The notes below the pieces were generated by a model that made no database searches, had not been told where the DNA came from, and was given only the letters and a program-made list of their open reading frames with translations. A DNA stretch of 64,000 nt from Niastella vici (lineage in GTDB: Bacteria > Bacteroidota > Bacteroidia > Chitinophagales > Chitinophagaceae), in NCBI RefSeq assembly GCF_002077945.1, contig NZ_LVYD01000043.1, forward strand, positions 124,001 through 188,000. Direction: 5' to 3'. This document shows, piece by piece, positions 7,306 through 15,834 of the stretch (position 1 is its first letter; every line of letters begins with the position of its first letter). A program made the translations under genes and the position numbers.

Positions 7306-8802
7306 ATGCAAAGATTCAATAAATATTATATCGGCTGGCTGACAGTGGCGCTGTTCGCAATAGCCTGTAACAAAAGTTTCCTCGACGAAAAACCGGAAGG
7401 CAGCATTACCCCGGTAAGTTTTTATAAAACAGGTGAAGACCTTGAAATGGCGGAGGCTGCGCTGGCGCTGCAATTCAACGGTGCTTTTAACACCATTATA
7501 GGCGCCTATTACGGTGGGGATGATATCACTTCAAAAAGAAATGGCAACAAAATAGAATTTTCAGACTTTGATTGTTTTAATGCCAATTCATCAAACAGCA
7601 GGATGACTCCCTGGTGGAATTATTTTTATGCCACCATCAAATCGGCCAACTCACTCATTCAGAATTATACAAACGCAACATCGGCAACAGATGACCAACG
7701 CAATAACGCTGCCGGCTATGCTTATTTCATGCGCGCTATCAGTTACTTCTATTTGACCCGCACCTGGGGAGAAGTACCGTTAACCACGGAAGCAGTGCCA
7801 CAGGCTAACCGCCCCAATGCAACGGTAGCGGAGATCTACAACCAGATAATAGCCGATCTGCAAAAAGCAGAGTCCATGCTGCCCGATCACTGGACGGGAA
7901 AATCAAGACAGAACAGCATCGATATCCTCGCTACCAAAGGTTCAGCAAAAGCGTTGCTGGCGAACGTTTACCTGACTATGGCTGGTTGGCCGCTGAAACA
8001 GGCCGACAAATACGCACTGGCCGCCACCAAAGCAAAAGAAGTGATGGATGGAAAAGCAACCTGGGGATACGACCTGATGACCAATTTTGCCGATATCTGG
8101 AAAATTGGTAACAAGTACAATAAAGAAGCGGTGTTTGCCTGTTATTATGATAATGATATTCCGGCCTGGAGTTGGGAAAACGGAAATATGTGTGGACCGA
8201 ATCCCTTCTCACCCGATTATGAAGAAGGCGGCTGGGATGATGGCTATGGAGAAATTGCCTTCTATAATAAATTTCCGGCTGGCGCCAGGAAAGACGCCAC
8301 GTATCAATCGGCTTATTTCGTAAAGAACGATCCCAATAATGTAGTTACCTGGCAGAACACCTTGCAGAAACATCCTTATTTCCTGAAATACCGCGACGAT
8401 GAAAGCTACGATTGGAAAACGCATAAAGCCAATGACTGGTGGGGCAGCGCCACTACATTTATCATTCGCTATCCCGAAGTGCTGTTGACCTATGCCGAAG
8501 CAAAAGCTATGTCGTCGGGTGTTGATGCCAGTGCGTATGCTGCCATCAACCAGGTTAGGCAAAGAGCTGGTTTGCCTGCTTTGCCAACCGGATTATCACA
8601 AACAGCTTTCAGGGATTCAGTGGTAGCAGAAAGAGGTTGGGAATTTGCGGCAGAAGTTGGTATCAGGTGGTTCGATCTGATAAGAACGGAAACTGTTCAA
8701 AAGGCAACTGCAGGCCGGGATGCAGGCGAAGTAACGCTGATCAATCAACCCAGTGATGCGAACCATACTTATTATTGGGCGCCTGTGCCGGTGAATAAAT
8801 AA
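7306..8802 (+). CDS. SusD/RagB nutrient-binding outer membrane lipoprotein (locus 1)
   Basis: Surface lipoprotein of 498 residues that forms the lid over the SusC barrel. The lipobox is FAIAC (Cys about residue 22), followed by NKSFLDEKPEG, the usual SusD opening. The tetratricopeptide-like core includes AAGYAYFMRAISYFYL and the C-terminal SusD hallmarks RYPEVLLTYAEAKA and INQVRQRAGLP, ending near VPVNK. It is translationally close to SusC (12-base gap). A strong hairpin at 8825-8856 closes the unit. The ligand is unknown because no degradative enzyme is linked. Confidence 0.95.
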   Translation: MQRFNKYYIGWLTVALFAIACNKSFLDEKPEGSITPVSFYKTGEDLEMAEAALALQFNGAFNTIIGAYYGGDDITSKRNGNKIEFSDFDCFNANSSNSRMTPWWNYFYATIKSANSLIQNYTNATSATDDQRNNAAGYAYFMRAISYFYLTRTWGEVPLTTEAVPQANRPNATVAEIYNQIIADLQKAESMLPDHWTGKSRQNSIDILATKGSAKALLANVYLTMAGWPLKQADKYALAATKAKEVMDGKATWGYDLMTNFADIWKIGNKYNKEAVFACYYDNDIPAWSWENGNMCGPNPFSPDYEEGGWDDGYGEIAFYNKFPAGARKDATYQSAYFVKNDPNNVVTWQNTLQKHPYFLKYRDDESYDWKTHKANDWWGSATTFIIRYPEVLLTYAEAKAMSSGVDASAYAAINQVRQRAGLPALPTGLSQTAFRDSVVAERGWEFAAEVGIRWFDLIRTETVQKATAGRDAGEVTLINQPSDANHTYYWAPVPVNK

Positions 8803-8824
8803 TAAACAAATTGGAACAATAGGT

Positions 8825-8856
8825 TGAAGCCTTCCCGGCCTGTCGGGAAGGCTTCA
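8825..8856 (+). terminator. Stem-loop terminator after susD (locus 1)
   Basis: A perfect 13-base stem: TGAAGCCTTCCCG (8825-8837) with its complement at 8844-8856 and a 6-base loop. The T tract is weak (CATTTCC). It lies 22 bases after the susD stop codon. Confidence 0.75.
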
Positions 8857-8969
8857 CATTTCCTGACGATAATCATAAAAAAAACTTTCTTCGCGGGGTC
8901 CCCTCTTTATCATTCTCAAGTGTCTTATATATGACAGGCAGTTAATTCACTAAAATAATTTCAGCCTTT

Positions 8970-8990
8970 GGGGGATTGCCCCCTTTTTTT
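8970..8990 (+). terminator. G5/C5 hairpin followed by seven T
   Basis: GGGGG (8970-8974), loop ATTG, CCCCC (8979-8983), then TTTTTTT. It has the form of an intrinsic terminator but sits 170 bases past the susD stop with no gene in between. It may end an unannotated transcript or leader; I see no coding sequence in 8857-9232. Confidence 0.55.
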
Positions 8991-9232
8991 AACACATATT
9001 ATTGAACAGCCGCTCGACAATAAGGCATTACCCTTAGTGGCCAGGAATTATTTTTAAATAGAACGGTACTTCCGGTTTGTTCAATCGTCATATAATAAAG
9101 GCGTCCGGACTATGAAATGGTAAACACTCCTGAAGGTTGAAGTTGGTTATGGAGAAGGCCGTCCTGTCAACCGGCAGGCGGCCTATAATGGTTTAACACG
9201 GAGATTTTTTTTCAATTGACATAGTATAAACT

Positions 9233-9273
9233 CATTTTGCATTCGTATTAATAGAAATGCACCTGTGAAAAAC
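9233..9273 (+). repeat. 41-bp conserved intergenic block, copy 1
   Basis: About 39 of 41 positions match the block at 24470-24509. Both contain TGCATT and AATGCA, which can pair around an 11-12-base loop, then CACCTGTGAAAAAC. In both places a GGGT/ACCC loop element follows 65-80 bases later. The block is non-coding. Confidence 0.75.
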
Positions 9274-9350
9274 TACAGTAGACGAACCAATCAGACCATG
9301 TGTCGATTTGTTTTTTAGTGTTTGGTGTTCTGCCCTTTGAATATCCTGAT

Positions 9351-9374
9351 AAAGGTTTGTATCTACTTACCTTT
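9351..9374 (+). repeat. Conserved-loop hairpin element, copy 1
   Basis: AAAGGT (9351-9356), loop TTGTATCTACTT, ACCTTT (9369-9374). The loop differs by one base from the family consensus TTGTGTCTACTT, while the stem is one G-C pair shorter on both sides, which keeps pairing. Confidence 0.7.
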
Positions 9375-9425
9375 CTTTTCTGATGTGAGAAAAACGCTTT
9401 AACTAATTGAACAAGTGCAACTCGT

Positions 9426-10001
9426 ATGACAAACCAACTATGCTTGCAGCAACAATGGAGCCGGCTGTACAAAAAAATGCTCTGCCAGTTAGCCGCCAAT
9501 GAAATAATGGCCGCCGATGAAAAAAAATGGATCGAATGGGCGTTCGGCATCGCTTCAAAGACCTGGGCCGGTATTCAACAGGAAGCTGATAATTATTTGT
9601 TTGGCGATCAACAGGAAGAGATCAGCTTTTACAAAGTGATAAAGCCGCGGTTTACCGCATTGATGGATTACTTTACCCTCTTATACAAATCGGTGTTGTT
9701 TCAGCCCGATGACCTGCCCGCAATAAAAGAATACTGGGATCACGAACTGGAGATCTGTAAAAACTTTCTGTTGAAACACCGGTCGTTCTGCCACTATTAC
9801 GAACAGGGCAACACCACTATGGACCATATTTATTTCGTACAGGAAAACAATCAGCATCCGCTTGTGTTCGGCGCCCATGAGAACAAGGGGCAAACAATCA
9901 CTTCTTACAGTTATTTGCTTGCCCGGGTATTATCGATCAAAAAATATCACCGGTATATCCTGGAGAAAATAGATTTTCTCACTAATGCCGAACCCAATTA
10001 A
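9426..10001 (+). CDS. RteC-domain protein
   Basis: A 191-residue protein with the RteC-type signature: EISFYKVIKPRFTALMDYFT (about residues 65-84), then LLYKSVLF and an EYWDHELEICKNFLLKHRSF segment. RteC was named from the CTnDOT conjugative transposon of Bacteroides, where it activates excision genes; stand-alone RteC-domain proteins are common in Bacteroidota and mostly uncharacterised. No excision, mobilisation or integrase gene is nearby, so a mobile-element role is not supported here. It is monocistronic, lying between two clusters of the conserved-loop hairpin. Start ATG at 9426 is the first in the frame. Confidence 0.8.
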   Translation: MTNQLCLQQQWSRLYKKMLCQLAANEIMAADEKKWIEWAFGIASKTWAGIQQEADNYLFGDQQEEISFYKVIKPRFTALMDYFTLLYKSVLFQPDDLPAIKEYWDHELEICKNFLLKHRSFCHYYEQGNTTMDHIYFVQENNQHPLVFGAHENKGQTITSYSYLLARVLSIKKYHRYILEKIDFLTNAEPN

Positions 10002-10035
10002 AAGCTATTTCATAAGTTAGGTTTAGTTCTCTTCA

Positions 10036-10055
10036 AGGTTTGTGTTTGCTTACCA
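10036..10055 (+). repeat. Conserved-loop hairpin element, degenerate copy 2
   Basis: AGGT, TTGTGTTTGCTT (10040-10051), ACCA. The loop keeps 10 of 12 consensus bases, but the stem is reduced to about three pairs. A further half-copy reading AAAGGTTTCAATACTAAC lies at 10089-10106. Confidence 0.45.
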
Positions 10056-10114
10056 TTTCTTAAAGTCTTTTAAAATAGCTAGCAATAGCAAAGGTTTCAA
10101 TACTAACAAATAGC

Positions 10115-10140
10115 AAAGGGTTTGTGTCTACTTACCCTTT
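10115..10140 (+). repeat. Conserved-loop hairpin element, copy 3
   Basis: AAAGGGT (10115-10121), TTGTGTCTACTT (10122-10133), ACCCTTT (10134-10140), then more T. On the minus strand this copy supplies the last codons (K-K-G-K-stop) of the YicG-like gene; the stop complement lies at 10128-10130. It may serve as a bidirectional terminator between two convergent genes. Confidence 0.7.
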
Positions 10141-10769
10141 TTTTGGGTCCTGAGCGAAGTCGAAGGAATTACCGGCAGGCTCAGTTTAAATCTTACAGAA
10201 AGGAACCGGATCAAAAAAACAAGCAGCATCACCACAAGGTCAATCCAATTTCTATTAAAATCAATTTTTAACAATAAAAAGTAGATCAGTCCACCAATGA
10301 TACAGGCAGTGGCATAGATCTCTTTTTTAAAGATCAGTGGAATATTATTCAGCAGCATATCCCTGATCACCCCGCCAAAGCAACCTGTGATGGTGCCCAG
10401 TGCTATGCAAATGCCGGGTGTTAAACCAAATTTGATCCCTTTCTGTATGCCAAGTACCGTAAAAAATCCAAGCCCAAGCGAATCGAAAATGAACAGGGTT
10501 TTCTGAAAGTTGGGGATCACATTTCTGAATAAAATAGCGCCAGCTGCGCTGGCCAAAATGATCAGCGGCGTTTCTATACTTCGCATCCAGCTAACGGGCA
10601 GGTCGCCGGTCAGCATGTCCCGTAAGGTACCCCCGCCTATCGCCGTAATAAAAGCAATGATCAAAATGCCAAAGAGATCAAGCTTTTTCTCCATGGCGGC
10701 AAATACGCCGGAAATGGCAAAGGTTACTGTGCCCAATATATCGATGAGCCGGAGCAGGTCTTCTTTCAT
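10128..10769 (-). CDS. TRIC/YicG-family membrane protein (UPF0126)
   Basis: A 213-residue inner-membrane protein with two copies of the glycine-rich three-helix unit that defines this family. The first copy spans about residues 8-85, with AIGGGTLRDMLTGDLPVSW; the second spans about 95-170, with CFGGVIRDMLLNNIPLIF. The paired GGxxRD motifs sit in kinked pore helices. Relatives form trimeric cation channels, and some are annotated as glycine transporters. The C-terminal tail PSTSLRTQKKGK is encoded by two intergenic repeat elements (10148-10167 and 10115-10140), so the original gene probably ended earlier. It is convergent with the RteC gene and divergent from the metalloprotease gene. Confidence 0.88.
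   Translation of the reverse strand: MKEDLLRLIDILGTVTFAISGVFAAMEKKLDLFGILIIAFITAIGGGTLRDMLTGDLPVSWMRSIETPLIILASAAGAILFRNVIPNFQKTLFIFDSLGLGFFTVLGIQKGIKFGLTPGICIALGTITGCFGGVIRDMLLNNIPLIFKKEIYATACIIGGLIYFLLLKIDFNRNWIDLVVMLLVFLIRFLSVRFKLSLPVIPSTSLRTQKKGK
10148..10167. repeat. TCCTGAG...CGAAGGA dispersed repeat
   Basis: TCCTGAGC and GTCGAAGGA flank a short AT-containing centre, with complementary ends TCCT/AGGA. Related versions occur at 2602-2640 and 62610-62640. This one overlaps the 3' coding end of the YicG-like gene. Confidence 0.5.
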
Positions 10770-10890
10770 TTTCTGGTAATTGATGTAAATATAAAATCTT
10801 ATACGTTGAGGTTCACCTATTTCTGCCTATGGGTTACCCCCTCGGCCCGGAAAAATGCGATAAATATTTTTTCCGGCAGCCGATCATTCC

Positions 10891-10926
10891 ATTCCCACAA
10901 CCGTCCTGGTATAAGGAGGTTAGCTT
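10891..10926 (+). promoter_or_regulatory. Shared leader/promoter element before metalloprotease gene 1
   Basis: The order TTCCCA, CGTCCT, AAG, AGGTTA, CTTTT is shared in position with 14405-14440 before a fecR gene; about 30 of 36 bases agree. CGTCCT resembles the -10 element of ECF promoters, so co-regulation by an ECF sigma factor is a plausible inference. Confidence 0.5.
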
Positions 10927-10966
10927 TTATTATTACTAATTAAAATAATCTATTACAAAAACGACA

Positions 10967-13432
10967 ATGAGAACCATCATGATGGCCGCAGCCCTGCTTT
11001 GTGCGCTGGAAGGTATTGCTCAAAAAAAAGACCCGAAACCCGACAGTGTGCATACCGTACCAAAAGCCGATACGGCAAAGCCGGCCCCCGCCCTTAAACC
11101 GTACGACAAACTGATCACTTCAAAAATGACCACCCGCAAGGGAATGCTTACCGTTCACCAGCTCGACGACAATTTTTACCTCGAAATTCCCGATAGTTTA
11201 CTGGGCCGTGAAATGCTGATGGTTAGCCGTATTGCCAAAGCGCCAATAAATGGGTTGGCCGGCGGCAGGGAAGGCGGCTATTATGCAGGCGATCAAATTG
11301 ATGAAAGGGTGATCGTTTTCGAAAAAGGCCCTTCCAATAAGGTCCTGATGCGCGGCATCAGCTACCAGGTGCGTTCTACAGATTCTTCTGAGAACGGCAT
11401 GTACCGGTCGGTACGCAACTCAAGCGTTCAACCCATTCTGGCGGCTTTCCCGGTAAAAGCCTATAATGAAAAAAATCCGGCCACCGTCATTGATGTTACT
11501 GATATCATCAGCAGCGATAATGGCATTTTTGCCCTGGCTGCGAACGATAAAACCCGGTTCAAGGTAGGCATGCTGCAACGCGACCGCTCGTATGTGCAGG
11601 CCATTAAAACATTTTCGCAGAATACGGAGATCAAAACCGTAAAAACCTATGCGTCTGTATTGGACCCTTCGGGCGATGCCCTCACTTTTGAATTGAACAA
11701 TTCCCTGGTATTGTTACCTGCAATACCCATGAAGCCACGTTATGCCGACGCGCGGGTAGGATTCTTTGGTACAGGTTATGTTGATTTCGATGCAGAATCG
11801 CAGGGCGTGGCCCAAACAACCATGATCACTCGCTGGCGGCTGGAACCCAGGCCCGCAGACATGGAAAAATATAAGCGGGGAGAACTGGTAGAACCGCAAA
11901 AGCCTATTGTGATCTATATTGACCCGGCCACACCCAAAAAATGGGTCCCTTATCTTATACAGGGCGTAAACGACTGGCAGGCGGCATTTGAGAAAGCAGG
12001 TTTCAAAAACGCCATCATGGCGAAAGAAGCGCCGTCAAACGACAGCGCCTGGAGTTTGGAAGACGCCTCGCATTCTGCCATCGTGTACAAACCTTCTGAT
12101 ATTCCAAACGCTTCGGGCCCGCATGTACATGACCCACGCACCGGCGAGATCCTGGAGACGCACATCAACTGGTATCATAATGTAATGAGCCTCGTGCACA
12201 ACTGGTACATGATACAGACTGCGGCCATTGACCCAAAGGCCCGCAAAATGGAATTCGATGATGAATTGATGGGTCAGCTCATTCGCTTTGTTTCCTCGCA
12301 TGAAGTGGGACATACGCTCGGCCTCATGCACAACTTCGGGTCTTCCTCCACTGTTCCGGTCGACAGCTTACGCAATAAAAAATGGGTGGAAGCGCATGGC
12401 CATACTCCGTCAATTATGGACTATGCACGGTTTAACTATGTGGCACAACCAGAAGATGGCATTACAGAAAAAGGGATCTTTCCCCGCATTGGCGATTACG
12501 ATAAATGGGCGATAGAGTGGGGGTATAAATTGTTTCCCGATCTCAAAGATAAAAAGGAAGAGAAAGCGTTCATGAATAAATGGGTTATTGACAGCCTTAC
12601 AACCAATCACCGCCTGTGGTATGGTCCGCAGGTGATCTTCGGCGCATTTGACCCAAGAAGCCAGAATGAAGACCTCGGCGATGATGCGGTGAAAGCAGGC
12701 GGGTACGGAATAAAGAACCTGAAACGCATTATGGTGCAATTGCCTGAGTGGACAAAAACGCCCAACGAAGGATACGATAATCTGCGGGTGATGTATGGCA
12801 CTTTGTTAACTCAGTTAGGACAGTATACCAGACATGTAACTACTATTGTCGGCGGAATATATATAAATGCTAAAACTGTAGAGGAAAAAGGCGATCCGGT
12901 TGTGCCGGTGGCCAAAGCCCGTCAGAAGCAGGCCGTGGCTTTTTTAAATGAGCAGGTATTTCAAACGCCACAATGGTTATTTAATAAAGAGATCGCAGCT
13001 AAATTAAGTTCGGTTACGAGTGATGTTACGAAATTCGGGATCGGCGCCCTGGGAAGCCTGTTATACCAGACAGAAAAAATACAGCGCAATAGCCGCACAT
13101 TTCCGGCGGCTGATAACTATTCCCTCCCTGAGTTTTTCAATGATGTGAAAAAGTGCCTGTGGAATGAACTGGCAACAGGTGAAACCATCAATACCTACCG
13201 CCGCGACCTGCAGTCAACCTATCTCAGCTATTTTATTGACCTTATGAAAGTACCGGCCGATAAACCGGTGACCAGCACACAGGCCGAAATGATAGCGTTG
13301 GTAAGAATGCATATAAGTGCGTTGCAAAAAGAGATCAAAACGGCTCTGCTGTTGGAAAAAGACGCGGTAAGCAAAGCGCATTTGCAGTTCAGCGTTGAAA
13401 GAATAGAAGATGCCCTGCATCCTAAAAAATAA
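10967..13432 (+). CDS. Zinc-dependent metalloprotease, metzincin type (paralogue 1)
   Basis: An exported 821-residue protease. A signal peptide ends near GIAQKK (about residue 20). The catalytic motif HEVGHTLGLMH starts at His445, with zinc ligands His445, His449 and His455 and catalytic Glu446, and a Met-turn reads SIMDY about 35 residues later. The flanking regions resemble the DUF5117, DUF5118 and DUF4953 modules of large Bacteroidota zinc proteases. No lipobox is visible, so a periplasmic or secreted location is likely. Long blocks are identical to the paralogue at 20794-23247. The upstream sequence shares a promoter-like element with the fecR gene of locus 2, suggesting joint regulation. 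Confidence 0.93.
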   Translation: MRTIMMAAALLCALEGIAQKKDPKPDSVHTVPKADTAKPAPALKPYDKLITSKMTTRKGMLTVHQLDDNFYLEIPDSLLGREMLMVSRIAKAPINGLAGGREGGYYAGDQIDERVIVFEKGPSNKVLMRGISYQVRSTDSSENGMYRSVRNSSVQPILAAFPVKAYNEKNPATVIDVTDIISSDNGIFALAANDKTRFKVGMLQRDRSYVQAIKTFSQNTEIKTVKTYASVLDPSGDALTFELNNSLVLLPAIPMKPRYADARVGFFGTGYVDFDAESQGVAQTTMITRWRLEPRPADMEKYKRGELVEPQKPIVIYIDPATPKKWVPYLIQGVNDWQAAFEKAGFKNAIMAKEAPSNDSAWSLEDASHSAIVYKPSDIPNASGPHVHDPRTGEILETHINWYHNVMSLVHNWYMIQTAAIDPKARKMEFDDELMGQLIRFVSSHEVGHTLGLMHNFGSSSTVPVDSLRNKKWVEAHGHTPSIMDYARFNYVAQPEDGITEKGIFPRIGDYDKWAIEWGYKLFPDLKDKKEEKAFMNKWVIDSLTTNHRLWYGPQVIFGAFDPRSQNEDLGDDAVKAGGYGIKNLKRIMVQLPEWTKTPNEGYDNLRVMYGTLLTQLGQYTRHVTTIVGGIYINAKTVEEKGDPVVPVAKARQKQAVAFLNEQVFQTPQWLFNKEIAAKLSSVTSDVTKFGIGALGSLLYQTEKIQRNSRTFPAADNYSLPEFFNDVKKCLWNELATGETINTYRRDLQSTYLSYFIDLMKVPADKPVTSTQAEMIALVRMHISALQKEIKTALLLEKDAVSKAHLQFSVERIEDALHPKK

Positions 13433-13492
13433 AAATTAAAGATTTCGGATTTTAGCGATCCAGCCTCTCATGTGACTCCTCATACAAAAAGC

Positions 13493-13518
13493 AAAGGGTT
13501 TGTGTCTACAGACCCTTT
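13493..13518 (+). repeat. Conserved-loop hairpin element, copy 4 (likely terminator)
   Basis: AAAGGGT (13493-13499), TTGTGTCTACAG, ACCCTTT (13512-13518), then more T. The last two loop bases differ from consensus. CTCATGTGAC lies about 20 bases upstream, as it does before the copy at 24574. It sits 60 bases after the metalloprotease stop. Confidence 0.7.
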
Positions 13519-13699
13519 TTTATTTCACCAATAGTCATTGCATCAAAACCGCAACTACCTGATGCAATTATTACTGCTACTGCATTAGTTTGTTCTCATT
13601 ACTCGTAACGTCAATGACTTTAAAAATATTCCTGGATTACAAGTTGTTAATTCCTGGGAACTCGGTTGAAGTTATTTTATAAAGTACAAATTGTGCAGG

Positions 13700-13726
13700 G
13701 GGGGCCGACATGCCGGTCCCCTTTTT
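13700..13726 (+). terminator. G/C hairpin with T run before sigma gene (locus 2)
   Basis: GGGGGCCG (13700-13707) pairs with CGGTCCCC (13714-13721) through one G-T wobble, around a 6-base loop, followed by TTTTT. It lies 50 bases before the sigma start and could be an attenuator in its leader. The rest of the 13433-13775 gap shows no gene. Confidence 0.55.
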
Positions 13727-13775
13727 ACTTTTATTTTTTTAAAATATTGTACCTTGAGCTTCAATTATTTCTGCC

Positions 13776-14375
13776 TTGATCACTTCGCCAACTACTGATA
13801 GAGAACTACTGATACTTATCTCGAAGGGGAATGAACTCGCCTTCCGGCGCTTGTTCGACCTCTATAATAAACGCCTGTTCATCTTTGCCGAAGAAATGTT
13901 GAAATCGGCCGCCGATGCCGAAGAGATCGTGCAGGAAAGCTTCACCAAGTTGTGGCAAAACCGCGAAAACCTGACCGAAATAGAAAACCCGGGCAGTTAC
14001 CTGTACCGGATGGTGCGCAACAGTACCATCGATCTCATGCGCAAAACGGCCCGGGAACGGAAGCTGAAAGACCAGGTATGGGCAAATCTCTCTCAATCAG
14101 ACAATTCACTCGAAGAAGAATTATTAAAAAAAGAATCGCAGGAGCTGATAAAGCAGGCGCTTGACCAGCTTTCTGAACAAAAGCAACGGGTTTACCGCCT
14201 CAGCCGCGAAGAGCACCTGACGCAGGAAGAAATAGTGGCTGCTACCGGCCTGTCAAAAAGCAGGGTCAACAATATTATAGTTGAGGTGCTCAAACATATT
14301 AAAGCCTCCCTTGAAAAGCACTCTCCTTATCTCGCACTCGTTTTCTGGATAACCGCCTGGGAAAAATTTTTATAA
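13776..14375 (+). CDS. ECF sigma factor, FecI-like (locus 2)
   Basis: A 199-residue sigma factor for the following FecR-SusC-SusD set. Region 2: NELAFRRLFDLYNKRLFIFA and DAEEIVQESFTKLWQNR (about residues 18-65). Region 4: LSEQKQRVYRLSREEHLTQE followed by a helix-turn-helix, IVAATGLSKSRVNNIIVEVL (about 132-178). The C-terminus is hydrophobic and aromatic (YLALVFWITAWEKFL), like the tails of the other three sigma factors in the window. The TTG at 13776 is the likely start, as no ATG occurs in frame before the conserved region. The fecR gene begins 95 bases on, behind its own promoter-like element. Confidence 0.92.
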   Translation: MITSPTTDRELLILISKGNELAFRRLFDLYNKRLFIFAEEMLKSAADAEEIVQESFTKLWQNRENLTEIENPGSYLYRMVRNSTIDLMRKTARERKLKDQVWANLSQSDNSLEEELLKKESQELIKQALDQLSEQKQRVYRLSREEHLTQEEIVAATGLSKSRVNNIIVEVLKHIKASLEKHSPYLALVFWITAWEKFL

Positions 14376-14404
14376 TTTTTTCTGCCAGTCCCGGTTATTG
14401 TATA

Positions 14405-14440
14405 CTTCCCAAAACGTCCTATTAAAAGAAGGTTACCTTT
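14405..14440 (+). promoter_or_regulatory. Shared leader/promoter element before fecR (locus 2)
   Basis: Counterpart of 10891-10926, with TTCCCA, CGTCCT and AGGTTA-CTTTT in the same order. A GGTTAT lies 16 bases before CGTCCT, a spacing expected for ECF -35/-10 elements. Confidence 0.5.
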
Positions 14441-14470
14441 TTTAGATCATTACCTTTTAATACAAACCTT

Positions 14471-15655
14471 ATGGCCAACAACGATGAACGGATTAATGAA
14501 CTGTTTCAGCGATTTGTGCAGAATACCTGTACAAGGGAAGAAATGGAAGAGTTGTATACGTGGATACAGGATAAGGAAGAGGGGGATCTGCAACTGTTGA
14601 TGGATGAACGATTCAATAATATTACAGATACCGGTAAAGCCGATACGGTTGACTGGAATCATATGTTCAGGCAGATCATTGAAACAAAGCGCCGGGCGCC
14701 GGTTAAACGGCTTTGGTACCGGGTGGCAATTGCAGCTTCTGTGCTGCTGATAATTTCGTTGCTGGGGTATTATATAATAAATAAACAAACCGGCCGCCCA
14801 AAAGAGATTGTAAAGCGTTATTCAGTACTCCATGATATAAAGGCGCCGCAATTGACCCGTGCAACGATCGTATTGGCAAATGGGGAAAAGATTTACCTGG
14901 ATAGTGCGGTGGCCGGTGAACTGGCGCGGCAGGGAAATATGAAGGTGGAGAAACTGGATAATGGAGAACTGGCGTATAAAAAAACAAGTGCAGTTGGTAC
15001 GGAGGAAATAAAATACAACACGCTAAATAATCCCCGGGGCAGCCAGGTAGTTACGCTGGCATTGGCCGATGGCACCAGGGTGTGGTTGAATGCCGGCTCC
15101 TCATTGACCTTTCCGGTAGCGTTTGTTGGAACTGAAAGAAAAGTGTCGATAACAGGGGAGGCATATTTTGAAGTGGAGAAAAATCCTAAGATGCCTTTCA
15201 GGGTTCAGTTTTCTTCAGCCGGCCGCGAAGGAACCGTTGAGGTGCTCGGCACGCACTTTAATGTGAATGCGTATGATGACGAACCGGCAGTAAATACAAC
15301 ATTATTGGAGGGCGCTGTAAAAGTGAAGTCGGGATCAGGGAGTATCATTTTAAAACCCGGAGAACAGGCATCCTTATCCCATTCATCCCAAACATCCCAT
15401 CCCATCTCGGTTCAGACTGTAATGGCGTGGAAGAACGGACTCTTTAATTTTAATAATACAGATATCCAAACCGTCATGCGGCAGATTGCGCGTTGGTACG
15501 ATGTAGAAGTGGAATACCAGGGCATACCAAAAGATAAATACGCAGGAGAAATGAGCCGGCAATCACAACTGTCAAATGTGTTCAAAATTCTGGAAACGAT
15601 GGGCGGTGTACAATTTAAAATAGAAGGAAAGAAAGTTACTGTTATTGCTAAATAA
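14471..15655 (+). CDS. FecR-family anti-sigma factor (locus 2)
   Basis: A 394-residue inner-membrane regulator. The cytoplasmic N-terminal part (about residues 1-75) begins MANNDERINELFQRFVQN. A transmembrane helix (AIAASVLLIISLLGYYII, about 84-101) leads to the periplasmic FecR domain, with NNPRGSQVVTLALADGTRVW and VLGTHFNVNAYDDE. The C-terminal DUF4974-like domain contacts the SusC STN domain in this family. A Ser/His/Gln linker coded by TCCCA-type repeats follows LKPGEQ, at the same place as in the locus 1 and 3 proteins. It lies between its sigma factor and SusC, with a 179-base gap containing a hairpin before susC. Confidence 0.92.
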   Translation: MANNDERINELFQRFVQNTCTREEMEELYTWIQDKEEGDLQLLMDERFNNITDTGKADTVDWNHMFRQIIETKRRAPVKRLWYRVAIAASVLLIISLLGYYIINKQTGRPKEIVKRYSVLHDIKAPQLTRATIVLANGEKIYLDSAVAGELARQGNMKVEKLDNGELAYKKTSAVGTEEIKYNTLNNPRGSQVVTLALADGTRVWLNAGSSLTFPVAFVGTERKVSITGEAYFEVEKNPKMPFRVQFSSAGREGTVEVLGTHFNVNAYDDEPAVNTTLLEGAVKVKSGSGSIILKPGEQASLSHSSQTSHPISVQTVMAWKNGLFNFNNTDIQTVMRQIARWYDVEVEYQGIPKDKYAGEMSRQSQLSNVFKILETMGGVQFKIEGKKVTVIAK

Positions 15656-15711
15656 ATATTCGTTCATTCAAATCAATCGTTTTGTTCCCGAACGACAACC
15701 CGCAAAACAAA

Positions 15712-15737
15712 ACCGCCCCGACTGGCATCGGAGCGGT
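15712..15737 (+). promoter_or_regulatory. Hairpin in the fecR-susC gap (locus 2)
   Basis: ACCGCCCCGA (15712-15721) faces TCGGAGCGGT (15728-15737) with one mismatch and a 6-base loop. There is no T run, so it is a candidate attenuator or processing site. Confidence 0.55.
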
Positions 15738-15834
15738 CAATAGTTGGGTTCGTCAATTCAAACAATCTCACCAGACTGCTTATTGTTAAACCCAATCCCC
15801 CGGTAATAAATTCCCAGGGGTAAAAAACAAAGTT

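Noticed and set aside
9248..9550. 100-residue open frame on the minus strand over the RteC gene start
   Set aside because: It crosses the conserved 41-bp block and a loop hairpin and overlaps the well-supported RteC-domain gene; no domain is visible.
9426..10001. Integrative or conjugative element around the RteC-domain gene
   Set aside because: No integrase, relaxase, transfer genes, tRNA target or flanking direct repeats were found.
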